This document shows positions 22,761 to 33,261 of a DNA stretch of 64,000 bases, in pieces. Location of the stretch: positions 496,001 through 560,000 of the forward strand of contig JAVSML010024326.1 in assembly GCA_038503035.1 (NCBI GenBank). Reading direction: 5' to 3'. Every line of letters starts with the position of its first letter. Positions within the stretch are counted from its first letter, which is position 1. A model generated the notes under the pieces. The model made no database searches and was not told the origin of the DNA. It saw only the letters and a program-made list of their open reading frames with translations. The position numbers were made by a program, and so were the translations under genes. The stretch comes from Crocodylus rhombifer (taxonomy: Eukaryota > Chordata > Crocodylia > Crocodylidae).

Positions 22761-23692
22761 TACATCACTGATAAGGAGTTCCTGAAGTATTTGAATGGCA
22801 TCAATTAAATGACAATGCCTGTCTGTTAGGCAGCCATGTCTATTGTTGTATACTTTGCAGGCTGTAAATTAATTCTTTTCACTGAAAGATGCCCTGATGC
22901 TCCCATTTATTTTAGATAGGATGAGAGGTAATCTTCTTTCTTTTTTTTGAAGGTTTTAAGTGTCTCTGCAGATGCTGTTTTGAAATCCTTTATAGAGAGG
23001 CTCCATAGAAAGCTATTTTCATGATGGCATAGGGTGGGGATTGTTGACAGTTCTGTAAATTACGAGTTGTGTGCTTTTTTTTGCATGTAGTCTAGAGCTC
23101 AAACTTTGTGTGAATTTCATTGATTATTAACACTGACAGATGCAAACAACCAAAGAAAACCAGCATAAGATCATAAAGCTGTCAATTCAATGCTCTTGAC
23201 TTTAATTGAAGGCTACAGTCAAAGAGGTGTGATGATGTGACCAGGTACCCTGGGCAGCTGCCACGCACAGAGGCAACACTAATTTCTCTTAAATACATAT
23301 GCTGGCTTCATAAATAGTGAGGCACTAGAATAATTATCACTTTGAAGTGATGGCCTTCCTAAAAGAAATTAAGCAAAATAATTCCATAGTTATCTGTGAC
23401 AAGCCATGGAAGAACACAAGATATCCTATTCAAGATGTAGGCCATAATTGGAACAGCGGGTCTCAGGACACCAGTGCTTTTAGGAACTGCAGTATTTGTT
23501 GCTACCGGTGTGACCTCCCCTGGAAACTAAAGGATGGCTGTGTTGGTCATAAAACCTCTACCTTTCTTGTTCTTATATGCAACAAAGCAGTTCTGCTTTC
23601 TGTGGTTCAAACATCTTCCTGGTGGCATGGGAATGGGAAGAAACAATATTTCAGTGTAAATACTTAACTTTTTTTTCTTTTCTTACCACACT
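22761..23692. other. Non-coding, no feature recognised
   Basis: AT-leaning DNA. A plus-strand open frame at 23347-23667 (about 106 codons, Cys- and Trp-containing) has no recognisable domain and no supporting splice or promoter signals; I regard it as chance. Confidence 0.4.
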
Positions 23693-24135
23693 GGGAACAT
23701 CTACATGTGAAATACATCCCAGTTTACTTGTGTATGTGGGACTATAGCATGTTGAGCTGGGGCAGAACAGCCCCAGCTGGTAGGAGGGTTTGGGGGTCAG
23801 CTTGCAAGCCCAGGCATGCCCCAACCTAGCTTAACATGCTGCAGGGGGGCTGGCTGGGGCATGAGGGTGCTACAGTTTAGGGTTAGCCAGCAGGCAGTCC
23901 CACAGTGTAGCGCCCTCATGCCCCAAGCAGCCCTGGTCAGTATCTACATATGCATTGCAGCAGAGTAAATAATTCCACCAGATGCTAGTACTTGTTGGGC
24001 AGTACTGTTCTACAGCAGAGTTGATTATATTAGTATAATGTAGTAGTACTGCATGTGTAGATGCTGGTGTTTTACTGTGGAGCTAATTAGTCAACTCCTC
24101 AGTAAACATCTCATGTACATGCATCCACTATGTAT
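23693..24135. mobile_element. MITE-like fold-back element (relative of 46066-46531)
   Basis: The left 'actgggaacatctacatgtg' and the right 'cagtaaacatctcatgtaca' are inverted relatives. The GC-rich centre shares phrases with the 46.1-46.5 kb copy: 'agcatgttgagctgggg' versus 'agcacattgagccaggggg', and 'ctggtaggaggg' versus 'ctggtaggctga'. The centre has its own inversion: 'gcatgagggtgctac' (23853-23867) against 'gcgccctcatgcc' (23910). No coding content. Confidence 0.45.
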
Positions 24136-24890
24136 GAATCTATAGTATTTTAAATTGCAGGAGGATAACTAACCAAAAACTACAAGTAGGTTGTAAGTTT
24201 CACTGTGTCTTATTCTAATCTGAATTTGCCAAATATTCACGATGAAAGAAGAAGTTAAGACCAGACATTCCTGAAGCTAACTTGGGTAGGATCTAAGAAC
24301 ATACAATTATATATTGCATAAGTTCACATTTAGACAAATAACCATAACAGATGCTATCTTGTGTTTGAAAACATATTGGATTCATATTTACTACAATAAC
24401 TGTTCATCATCCAAAGAGTGAGTGGAGAATGAGGATTTATGCTGACAATATATCTTCTGTTATATTTATTTAATAGCTACAAATGAATACGTTGAACTGG
24501 TTTTGACATGAAACATTGTAAGCTTATTTATGTGTTAATATGCTGGTCCATTATTCCTTGACACAGAAGACCATAAATGTATTCCACTAATAAAAATATA
24601 AGTATTTGGTATATTTGCATGTTCATTTCTGGAAGTAACATTATATTCTGTTTGCCTTTAATGCAGTTCTAATAAAGTTTGTTCTTAAACTCCTAAAGCT
24701 CTAGCTACACATCTCTTCTGTTCAGTGCATTTCTACCACTGAATGACTTCACATATCACGTACCGCCCTTGATTGTTATTTTAACTTCTCAACACCATTC
24801 AGTTCCAGATGCAAGATTCATGAATGGACTCTTGCTCCAGTGTTTCTCTCCTGACTTTGTAATGTCCATTTTACTATATAGGAGGAACTC
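24136..24890. other. Non-coding AT-rich DNA
   Basis: No transposon ends, RT blocks or RNA gene boxes recognised; only scattered A/T tracts. Confidence 0.5.
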
Positions 24891-24892
24891 TC

Positions 24893-25356
24893 TCACTATC
24901 AAGGTGGATAAGCATTGAAACAACAGGTTACCTAGAGGTGTGAATTCTCTGTCTCTGAAGATTTTTAAAGAGTACATTAGATAACCACTTTGCTGGAAAG
25001 GTTTAGACATTAATGATCCTGGCTTGAGCAGGGGGTTGGTCTAAGATCAGGGGTTGGAAACCTATGTCCTTTGAGCAAGATGGGCCATGTGGATGTGGGG
25101 CTCTGACATTTGGCAGCATTCAGCAGCATTTTGCCAGAAGCATTCACTGTGCCACGCAAAGGGGAAGCTGTAGAAGCAGGTGGTTTCCCTCATACTGCGG
25201 TGAGGATATGCAGTGCACTTAGGCAGCCAGGTAGAAGTGCCTACCTGCCTCCAATCTGAACCCAGACATTCTGTCCTGAAGCCTGAAAAGGTTGCTGACC
25301 TCTGGACCAGATGATCCTGTGACAGCCGTTCCCACCCTATTTTTTCTGTGATTCTA
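24893..25356 (+). mobile_element. CR1 LINE 3' end, old copy, split by a hAT element
   Basis: The CR1 3' region is recognisable as 'aggtggataagcattgaaac' with 'aacaggttacctagaggtgt' and 'tggcttgagcagggggttgg', then after an interruption 'cagatgatcctgtgacagcc' and a final 'ttttttctgtgattctatt'. The tail is of the older CR1 type ('gattctat' repeats) rather than the ATTCTGA / AAACTATG types seen in other copies. It holds no coding part beyond the extreme C-terminus. Confidence 0.75.
25048..25304. mobile_element. Short hAT element inserted in the CR1 tail
   Basis: Ends are 'caggggttggaaacctatg' on the left and the inverted 'aaaaggttgctgacctctg' on the right, the CAGGGGTYGGCAACCT type typical of Charlie-like hAT elements. 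It lies exactly at the interruption of the CR1 tail, and flanking '(c/a)agat' bases on both sides fit a decayed 8-bp duplication. At 257 bp it is a non-autonomous deletion derivative; the open frame across it on the minus strand is not meaningful. Confidence 0.75.
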
Positions 25357-26950
25357 TTAAATGCCAGAAAAGTCACATTAGAATTGTCTGCTTGGGTGAA
25401 CTCCATAGAACTCATTGCACTTATACCAAAATGTAGTAGCAGGTAACTTGGTCCATTGAGATTATATGCAAGTAGGGGTCACAATACCATGCTTTAAATA
25501 CTGCCTAACAAGTACTATCGGTGGTGCATTATTTTTTTGAGATTCAATCTGTTAGATTACAGCTGCCATAACTTTTTTTAATCTGTATTTTCCTGGAAAA
25601 ATGAAGTGAGATATTATCTGTCAACTCATTGGAGAAGGTTGTGTCTTATTTTTAGTGGGGCAAATGCAGGTCTAGTTAATCGCCACCAAAAACAGTCCTA
25701 CTTTTATTATTCACAGCAAAAACTGTATTCAAAATAAAGCAAGGCTCTTTTTTTTTTTTCAAATAAGTATTGGCAACCATTACCTTCCACCCCGCCCCTT
25801 GCATAAAGGGGATTTTTAACTAATCGCTAATCACAGGTTTTAAATATAAGAGTACAAAGTACATTCACAATAACATTGTGATAAGTGATTATGTGGTTTT
25901 TGGACATTTAATCCTCTTGCAGATAAAGGTGTCTGTAATATCATGATTAATTTCTAATGGACTTTATTCAGTGGTGGCATATTTTAAGGAAACAAATGGA
26001 AGCATTTGGGATGTAACAAGCAGAATTCATACTGCATCTTTAAGAGATTTGCCACTGAACATTTCTTTTTTTCCTCATGTAAACAGCTGTACAAAACACT
26101 GCCATTTGTAGACACTTTCATTTGATTAGAATGAATCTCTTTGAACAACCCTTTGTTTTCTGAGCCTTACAGACACGCACATTGACTTTTACTCTGTGTG
26201 TATATTTTAAGGCAGCCATATTGTCATGTTTGGTGTTTTGACTTTTAAAAATATATGCAGCTGGAATGGTTTTGTGGCACTTTTTGTTCTTTACCTATTG
26301 AATCATTTTTTTCAGTTTCTCGTTTGCATTTATAGCCCTAAATCTGCAAGGTGCTGAATGTTGTGTATATGCTGAGCATCTTCACTGAAGATTTTGCCTG
26401 ATAAGGGCCCCTCTGGGTTTGACCCAATGGATCTTAAAATCATAGTATCATTTCTAGGTATGACTGGTAGGTGTAATCCTTACATTTTTTTTCCTTATCT
26501 TTTCTCTTCCTTGTCTATGCCAGCCTTTAGCCCATCACATAATTAAATCTAGTCTTTCAGAACTCCTTCTTTTTATTTAAAATGCATTTTTAGTAACTTA
26601 GGCTGGGAATTTTAATAGGAGCCTCAGGAGTTCCTAACTCGTTTGGGGTCCTCTGAGAAATGGCACTTAATTTAAAATATACTCGAAGGATGGCCTCTTA
26701 TTGACCTTATCTTTATGGTTTTTTTACATGCTCTTTGAAATTATTATAAGGTGAATTGGACAATATTTGTACAATATAGTACTACATATTTTTTGGACTA
26801 CTCAGTCCTATATCTTGCAATTAATATGCAATTCTAATTTGCCTGATCTCTTGGGTACAGGATTAATTATTTTGCAGTCTGTTGACATAACACTAAAGAA
26901 ACTTACTTTCTTTAGAATTTCTCTCCATTTTTCAGAGAACTTGGTCATGA
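25357..26950. other. Non-coding AT-rich DNA
   Basis: Contains T and C-rich short tracts (25750-25800). No repeat termini or coding signal recognised. Confidence 0.5.
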
Positions 26951-26951
26951 T

Positions 26952-28040
26952 CAGGGATCTGGGTTTTCCATTTGCCATGGAAAAACACGGATTTTTCTCT
27001 TTTCATGGAGAAAAACACAGGAAATGGTGGGTTCCCCCTTGCAGGATGGCAGAATTCAAGCCTGCAAGGGGATATTTGGGGCTGGAGACAGTTGGAGGAA
27101 GACAATTAGTCAGGGGGTGCCACGTGTATATGTGCACATGAATGCATATGGCAGCCCTGCAGCTCCCTCCAGGTAAGTCGGGGAGGAGGGGGAGATTAAG
27201 GTCTTCATGGTGAGGGAGTGGGGCAGGGCTGAGGCTGGGCTGGGGGTGCTGCTGGGGTAAAAATGTGAGGTGGCATATGTGGCAGCAGCGTGCACCACCC
27301 AGCCTGGCTGGCTGGAGCCATCTGATGGCTAGGTTCCTAGGTGCAGGAGCACCATGGCTGCAGCTCCCCAAGATCCCCAGCTGGACCCAGCCTCCCCTAC
27401 CCCATCTTGGGGTAACCTGTCATGCACCAGAGCTTGCAGGGCATGGGCATTCCCTGGGGATGTGTAGTAGTGGCACAAGGTGTGCCGCTGCTACTTGTCT
27501 TTGGAAAAAAACCATCCAAATTGGCTGCGCCCAACACTGGGTGTAGGCTGTGCCCAGCGTTGGTTCCATCTGGGAGCACCAGCCTGCTGTCATCTGGCAC
27601 GCATCTTGTCTTCACCCCCAGGAGGGCTGCGGGGCTGTACTGGACTCCTCCCAGGAGTGTGGGCCCCAAATCTAGGTGCCAGATGGCAGAAAGCTGGTTC
27701 TTCTGCCTGGAGCCAGCAGCAGCACCAATCTTCCTGGCAGTGGTTGCAGGCTGTGCCTGGGAAGAGTCCAGCATAGCCCTGCAGCCCTCACAGGGGTGCA
27801 GGCAGGCCCCCAATCTGTGCACTGGATGCCATTTTGGGATCAGTGCTGGGTGCAATTCATGCCAAGCACTAGGAAGATTGGTGCTGCTGCTTGCAAATGT
27901 TTCAAGTACCCTTGTTTCATTCCGAAGGCTTTGGTTTGTTTTGATTTCACTGTTTCAAGCTCAAAACACTTTGAAACGAAACACTCAGTGAAATTTTGCA
28001 CAGCCTTATTGTGAAACACTCTATGAAATCCAGGGTTCTA
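26952..28040. mobile_element. hAT-like non-autonomous element, GC-rich interior
   Basis: The left 'cagggatctgggttttccat' and the right 'tatgaaatccagggttct' are imperfect inverted matches, giving a 1.09-kb candidate. The interior is GC-rich. Its first 250 bp (27000-27230) match 40690-40920, which sits inside an element with quite different ends. Near the right edge a second terminus, 'attttgcacagcctta' (about 27993-28008), resembles a family A end, so another element's right end is probably embedded. The overlapping open frames over 27265-28014 on both strands come from GC-rich repeat DNA. No clear target duplication. Confidence 0.45.
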
Positions 28041-28081
28041 ATTTGCAGCACGGAGAACTTTTTTTTTTTTTGGTTCCCCCG

Positions 28082-28131
28082 CATGCCTCTTCCAGCATCT
28101 CAAAGAGCTTTGAGATGCTGCAAGAGGCACG
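28082..28131. repeat. 50-bp near-perfect hairpin
   Basis: Positions 28082-28105 and 28108-28131 are inverted complements with 22 of 24 pairs and a 2-base centre. The mispairs are a28083/c28130 and c28092/c28121. The core is 'cagcatctcaaag' / 'ctttgagatgctg'. It could be the heart of a small palindromic transposon or give a foldable transcript; the flanking T-run (28060-28072) lies outside the stem. Confidence 0.6.
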
Positions 28132-28205
28132 TGTGCGCTCGTCTGGATGAGCCCAACCAATTAATCTGGAAGTAAACCTTTTGGATCCTCAACAGAGGAC
28201 AGTGT

Positions 28206-28590
28206 TTATCAGAAGATTAATTATCTATTGCTCTCAATACAACTATGGAAGTAGCTAAGAATGCCCCCAACATCAGCGAAATAGCTGTGATGACAGACAT
28301 TGCCACATGCTGCACAAAAGGAAAAACTTTGGAGCAAAGACATCATTTGGCAGGCAGCAGAAAATGTCTTCTCTCACATGGTGGAAGGGTACCGTAACAC
28401 CTGATTATTGTCCAGGGTTGTTCTGTTCCACCAATAGCAGTTTCTTGTGAACAGAACTAGAAGGCTTTCAGGTCAATCAAGACAAAAAAGAAGAATAGAC
28501 TAACAAATGAAGGCACCGCTAAGCTTGTTTCTGTCAAAATCTCTTGGTTCTGGAGAATCGTTCAGAAGCAGTGTGATGCAGTGTGGTGAT
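28206..28590 (+). other. Non-repeat segment upstream of the Ser-rich frame
   Basis: This segment shows no transposon signature and has a balanced, transcript-like composition. A short open stretch near 28246-28390 reads MEVAKNAPNISEIAVMTDIA and continues briefly before stopping. It may belong with the next open frame as part of one retrocopy or gene end, but the frames do not join cleanly. Confidence 0.25.
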
Positions 28591-28613
28591 AAGTTGCCCT
28601 TGCCCATAGCCTC

Positions 28614-28994
28614 ATGGTAAAACCATCCTTTAGTGAAAGAGAATGTGGTTCAAGTAGTTCTGAATCGGATTTGCCTCAGTCTGATTCTAGAATGGAAATA
28701 AGTAGCGCATCTGATTCTACAGAGAGTGGCGGTGAAACTGGAGGTGCCGCAATGACTTCAATGGAAAAGTTAGACTCTGTTGAAGTAGATGAGTGGACAA
28801 GAGCAGCATATCATGCACAGTTCTTTGGGTGTGCTAAAATTAATGTGTCAACAATTTTCAGTGCCTTTTGGGGTTTTTTTTTCTTAAATTTAAACAAACA
28901 GTATAGGGGAAGTACATGCTATTGTGTATTGTCTTTACATTTTTACAAGTATTCCAATAAAAATAATTTCTTTCCACACAAAGCTTTGAATTAG
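28614..28994 (+). CDS. Unidentified Ser/Asp/Glu-rich open frame with downstream poly(A) signal
   Basis: A 126-codon frame opens at the ATG at 28614. The first 70 residues are acidic and serine-rich (CGSSSSESDLPQSDSRMEIS, then SASDSTESGGETGG), followed by MEKLDSVEVDEWTRAAYHAQ. After about residue 75 the sequence turns into Phe-rich, UTR-like text, and AATAAA occurs within the frame's end at 28956-28961. The meaningful part is therefore probably the C-terminal tail of a host protein, with the real stop lost or spliced differently. 'ttgcccatag' just before 28610 could be a splice acceptor. I do not recognise the protein. It may be a last exon or a processed pseudogene. Confidence 0.35.
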   Translation: MVKPSFSERECGSSSSESDLPQSDSRMEISSASDSTESGGETGGAAMTSMEKLDSVEVDEWTRAAYHAQFFGCAKINVSTIFSAFWGFFFLNLNKQYRGSTCYCVLSLHFYKYSNKNNFFPHKALN

Positions 28995-30310
28995 TTTGAA
29001 TATAACATTTAAACCACAGTAAGTGTGCTGTAGTTATTTTTTTTCCTAATCGAATATTTCAGTTCAAATACCTGTAGCTATTAAGACATATTTAGTAAAC
29101 AAAACTGAAAATTAACATGGAGGTACTTTTTATAAGTCAAATAAGCATGATAAATCAGATCACACTCAACATGTTCCGGAAAAACCCACATCTCTTGTGA
29201 TGGGTGCATCTCTTTTGGTGTTAGGCATTAAAAAATGGCTTTGATCAGTCTTTGTCCTTGCTGGAAGCTGATACACAGCATTTAACAGTATCAGACTTTT
29301 AATTTGCACAATGGCATTTTAATGTTTAGCAGTAAACCTTGGCTGTCTGCCATACTAATTGTTGAGACTGAACAGAATGTTAAATCAGGGAATAAAAGAA
29401 CAAATATATAAAGGTGTCTAAAATCCATTGCAGTGATAGTAGATAATATGAATGAAGCAGTATCTTTTTTTCTTCCTATATTTATGTTATTTAGCATATG
29501 CTATGATCTGGGACCCTTTTTCATAGTATAACACCTGTAATGCTTTAATCCAGGGGTATATTTGTTTGTTGTTTTAATGTTTCCTGTGGAAGATATTAAC
29601 TCTCTTCTGAGGTAGTAGTATATTTTTTTTTCAATATGTAGGATTTTGAAGTATGATAGAGCTTCCCTTAAAAGAGAAGATACTGGAAATCTCTTATCAC
29701 TTAATGGACAAGTAGAAACTTTTTTTTTTTTAAACATACTTTTGCTTCGTATAGATTTCAGAAAATAAATCATGGACGTTACAGTGTTAGTCTTATGGGA
29801 TGGATCAATTTCAAGAAATATGGATGAGAGAAAAGTAAAAATAAAAAGGAGAAATGCATGAATGTTGTGTTCAAGTTTTTTTGCTTTCATTTAAAGGAAT
29901 GAACAGTTGCAACATTTGCTTTTGAAATGTTTCTTGTTTCAACTTGTAAACACTTCATTCTGCACCTTACTAAGTATTATAAAAGGAATACATTTCCCAG
30001 TACCATGAAATGGGCATAACTCTATTGATATGTATGGAGTAGAGCTTGTTTACTTAAATCAGAGAAGTTGTACCTGCTCAGGCCACCAGTGAACATGGCC
30101 CCAGAACTTAAGTATAGGGCAGTGTCAGTTTGGGACAGCAGTGTCCTCTCCTCAAGTTAACTCTATTTATAGAGGTAGTTAGCCATATTAGTCTGAATTT
30201 TGGGGAAAGCAGAGCGGCTTATGAAGGAACAATCATGAAAATAGCCAGAACATTGCTGCTTCAGGTTTTTTGTCTCTTCCATGAAACAGCTGGTTTCTAT
30301 AATTATGACT
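28995..30310. other. Non-coding AT-rich DNA
   Basis: Many A/T homopolymers. The minus-strand open frame at 29501-29890 (129 codons) is Lys/Phe/Ile-rich, as expected from AT-rich non-coding DNA, and shows no domain. No repeat ends recognised. Confidence 0.5.
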
Positions 30311-31261
30311 GTCTATAATAGGCCTGCGTGAAGCAGCAAGTATTTGCTTCAGGTTTAGATTCGGATATGGCTGATTCAGAGGGACAGCGATTGAATCAGG
30401 ACAGTGATTTGAATTCGGCCAATTTGGATCCGGAGATTCAGTGCTGATTTAGAGATTCAGCCATAGACTATGCAGGCAGCAGTTCTTGGTGATGCTGGAC
30501 ACAGCTGCCACCAGCTGGTAAGTCTGTCGCGGTGGGAGGTAGGGAAGGGGTGTGGAGGGGGGCAGATCAACACCCCACACAGTGAAGGAGGAATTGGGGT
30601 GGGGGCTGGGACAAGCTGCAAACTGAGTCGGGGGAGCATGGGACTCTGTGAGGGAGGCTCCTGCCATTGCGTGCCACTGTGCACCACTGGTCCAGGAGCT
30701 GCTCTTCTGTTGTGGCTGCCGGTCCAGCAAGGCACAGAAGTGGGCATGTACCCCCAGATCTGTGCAGCACGGGCTGGGCTTCAGGTGGGCGATGGAAGGC
30801 ACATAGAATGGAGCCTGTTCCCTCCTGCCACTTGCCTAGCTGGGGCAGGGAGGTGTGAGATGGTGCTGCTGTACTGCCTTGGATAAGCAGTGTGCAGTGG
30901 TGGAAGCCACTGCAGCCTCCCTCTGCCTCCCAGACAAGCCACAGCTTTGCCCTGTCCCACCCCAGCTGGACAAGCAGTGGTGGGGAATGGGGGCCGGTGC
31001 ATGCACCTGGATCAGGGCAGGGCCAGTGGCAGAGGGTATGGGAAATTTTACAGTGGCTGCAGCCCCAGCTTCACTGCACTCTGCAGTGTGGGTGGAGGAA
31101 GGGCTGCACTCTGGGCATCGAGCCCCCTTTGCCAGGCTGTGCTCTGCAGGGCAGGCAGAGCCAGGGCTGTGCTCCAGGCTGTAGCTTTTGCTACCTGTTG
31201 CCCTGAGGGGTCTGGCCAACAATCAGAATTTCAATATTGTACCGTTAGACAGGAGGGCGTG

Positions 31262-31620
31262 GTGTACAATTGCAAATGCACACATAAAAATCAATCAAGC
31301 ACACATACACTCACTAGGTGCATACACCCCTACTAGGCATACACACTCACGCTATCAACTCAGATACACACACATTCAAAATAACCAGTCGAGGTTCATG
31401 CACACCTATCACCAGTTTAAGCCCGTATACACTACACACACCAAATTCAGATGGCATCAGTTACCAGCACCTGCATAGCCAATACACATATGTGGATTAC
31501 TAATTCATATACCACACACACACACACAATGATATCTATATATTTTTATATATGTGTATTCATTAATTCACAGACATACCACCGACCTACACATACATAC
31601 AGGTGAGTTCCTAAGTTGGG
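31262..31620. repeat. CA-rich degenerate repeat with (CA)8 core
   Basis: A 360-bp stretch built from 'cacacata', 'tacacac', 'catacac' words with strong strand asymmetry (A+C rich on the plus strand). It includes a pure (CA)8 at 31513-31528 and 'tacatacatacag' at its end. It looks like a decayed microsatellite within family A copy 4. The plus-strand open frame over it is simple-sequence translation. Confidence 0.7.
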
Positions 31621-31699
31621 TGTTGTGATGTGTATGTATCTATGTGCTTGGTGTACTTGGGATACCTGGAGAAAGGTTAAGGTAAAAAAGTAGAAGAGT

Positions 31700-31760
31700 G
31701 GGAAGTGAAAGTTACCGGGACCAGGATTAGAACCGGTAGACTACAGAGGCCTGGGCTGAA
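31700..31760 (-). repeat. tRNA-derived SINE-like remnant
   Basis: The minus strand reads 'ctaccggttctaatcctgg', a B-box-like GGTTCTAATCC in a tRNA T-arm setting. Similar boxes lie at 5645-5720, 60775-60830 and 61240-61300, all on the minus strand. Only the tRNA-like part is recognisable. Confidence 0.35.
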
Positions 31761-32505
31761 GAACTGAGGCTTTGGGGTAACTTTAGGTTAATTGATCTTA
31801 ATTGATTAAAAGACAATGCCCAAAGCCTGCAGAACAGGAAGGCAATGGCGGCACAGAGGCTGGGATTAGAGCCACAGCTACGGGGGAGCTGAAAAGGTAG
31901 ATGGGGAGAGGGAAAATGGGACTAAGGGAAAGTGTGGGTGTTAAAGAGGGGCTCTGGGTGTGGGGAGCCAGAGGATGGCTAGAGAAGCTGCAGGGAGCAG
32001 GAGTAGGTGCTGGGAACTGGAGAAAACTGTAGGACAGCCATGAGGAGCTGAGAAGCACAGCCTGGTGGTGGGTGTCTGGAGCTAGCTTCCCAGAGGACAG
32101 CCTGGCCCAGCCCTCTTTTCCCCCCACCCCCCAGATCAGGGGGCACACACACACTCCTATGCCCTCCTGGACCAGTGGCCACAACAGATCAGAAGAGCAA
32201 CTTCCGAACTGGCAAGGAGTCCTGCACCCCTCTGGCCCAGCTGGGCAGCCCCAGTCCCTTCCTCTCAGTGGGGATGTTTATTTCCCCACTCTTCCCATCA
32301 CAAAAGACTTACCAGCTGGAGACACTTGTGTCCAGTGTCGCCAAGGACTTCTGCCTACATAGTGTATGGCTGAATCTCCTAATTGATTCGGACCTTTTAA
32401 TGGGTCTCCCATTTCAATTCAGATATGGAGATTTGGCTGCCAAATTGGGCCGAATTTCCGCCAAATCAAATCAGCTACTGAAGCTTTGCACAGCCCTGTC
32501 TGTAC

Positions 32506-32770
32506 ACATGCTCTGGGGGTAAGTGGTTGGGGGTGGAAGGGGCTCCAAGAGCTGCTCTAACTAAAGAGCTCAGAACATCTCGTGCATCAGGGTCCCTGCA
32601 AAATGTCAGTGGGGGTGCTTTATCCCGCTGCCACTCTGAAGTGTGAGGACACTGATACATGAGGCGCAGAGGCTGGCCAGACTGCAGTAATTACCATGCT
32701 CCAGCAAACTCGATTTAATCAAGTCTGCTTTGGTGTGCTGTAATAACAGTGTGTTGGATACTCTTCACTC
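32506..32770. repeat. Fold-back repeat related to 5735-5960
   Basis: It shares, in inverted order, the words described at 5735-5960, including the imperfect palindromic centre 'actcgatttaatcaagt' (32708-32724). Another copy of the same small DNA element is inferred; it directly adjoins family A copy 4. Ends not defined. Confidence 0.4.
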
Positions 32771-32952
32771 ATGTATAGGCAACCTATATAACTAGAAACT
32801 ATAAATTAGAAATTAATTAATCACTACTATAAAAATGAGGCTACTTCTTGGTTTTAGCCCAACTGAATCCTGACATTTGCGTACCTGGGAGGATTCTGAA
32901 GGATAAAGTTCTCATTTTAAGATATGGGGGAAGTACGTCTCATAGCTGATAT

Positions 32953-32972
32953 GCTTGCTTGCTTGCTTGCTT
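32953..32972. repeat. (CTTG)n microsatellite
   Basis: Five tandem copies of a CTTG unit, followed by a T-rich stretch. Confidence 0.85.
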
Positions 32973-33261
32973 TTCTTTCATTTATGGTTTTAAAAGTATC
33001 TGATTAAAAATAACTTATTTTTACTGGCTAGGTCAGCTTCCTCTTTGTGTTTATGAATCCTGTCTATTTGCCTTAATAACTACTTTACTTGATGACAGCA
33101 AATAATGTTTGGGAAAGTGAACTGAATTATTCTTTGGATGAAAGTTTGAGCTGAATCAGTAACAAACTAAGGTTCTAACCCATGACTTGCAGAGCTGGAA
33201 AAACATTTTTACATGCAACAAGACAAGTGGTTTGTCATGGCAAGGAATTGGAAAACACCCA

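Larger units (their letters stand above)
30319..32497. mobile_element. Family A fold-back DNA transposon, copy 4 (2.2 kb)
   Basis: The left end 'taggcctgcgtgaagc' and the right end 'gctttgcacagccct' are inverted. The flanking 8-mers 'gtctataa' (30311-30318) and 'gtctgtac' (32498-32505) match at 6 of 8. The inverted arms extend far inwards: 'ccagctggtaagtct' near 30509 faces 'agacttaccagctgg' near 32304, and 'agccatagactatgcaggc' near 30459 faces 'gcctacatagtgtatggct' near 32351, so each arm is over 200 bp. The interior has a GC-rich part (30540-31200), a CA-rich simple-repeat part (31260-31620) and a SINE-like remnant (about 31700-31760). No transposase frame. Confidence 0.75.

Noticed and set aside
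29501..29890. 129-codon minus-strand frame
   Set aside because: Lys/Phe/Ile-rich composition follows from AT-rich non-coding DNA; no domain or signals.
31188..31503. Plus-strand His/Thr-rich frame
   Set aside because: It is the translation of a CA-rich simple repeat.
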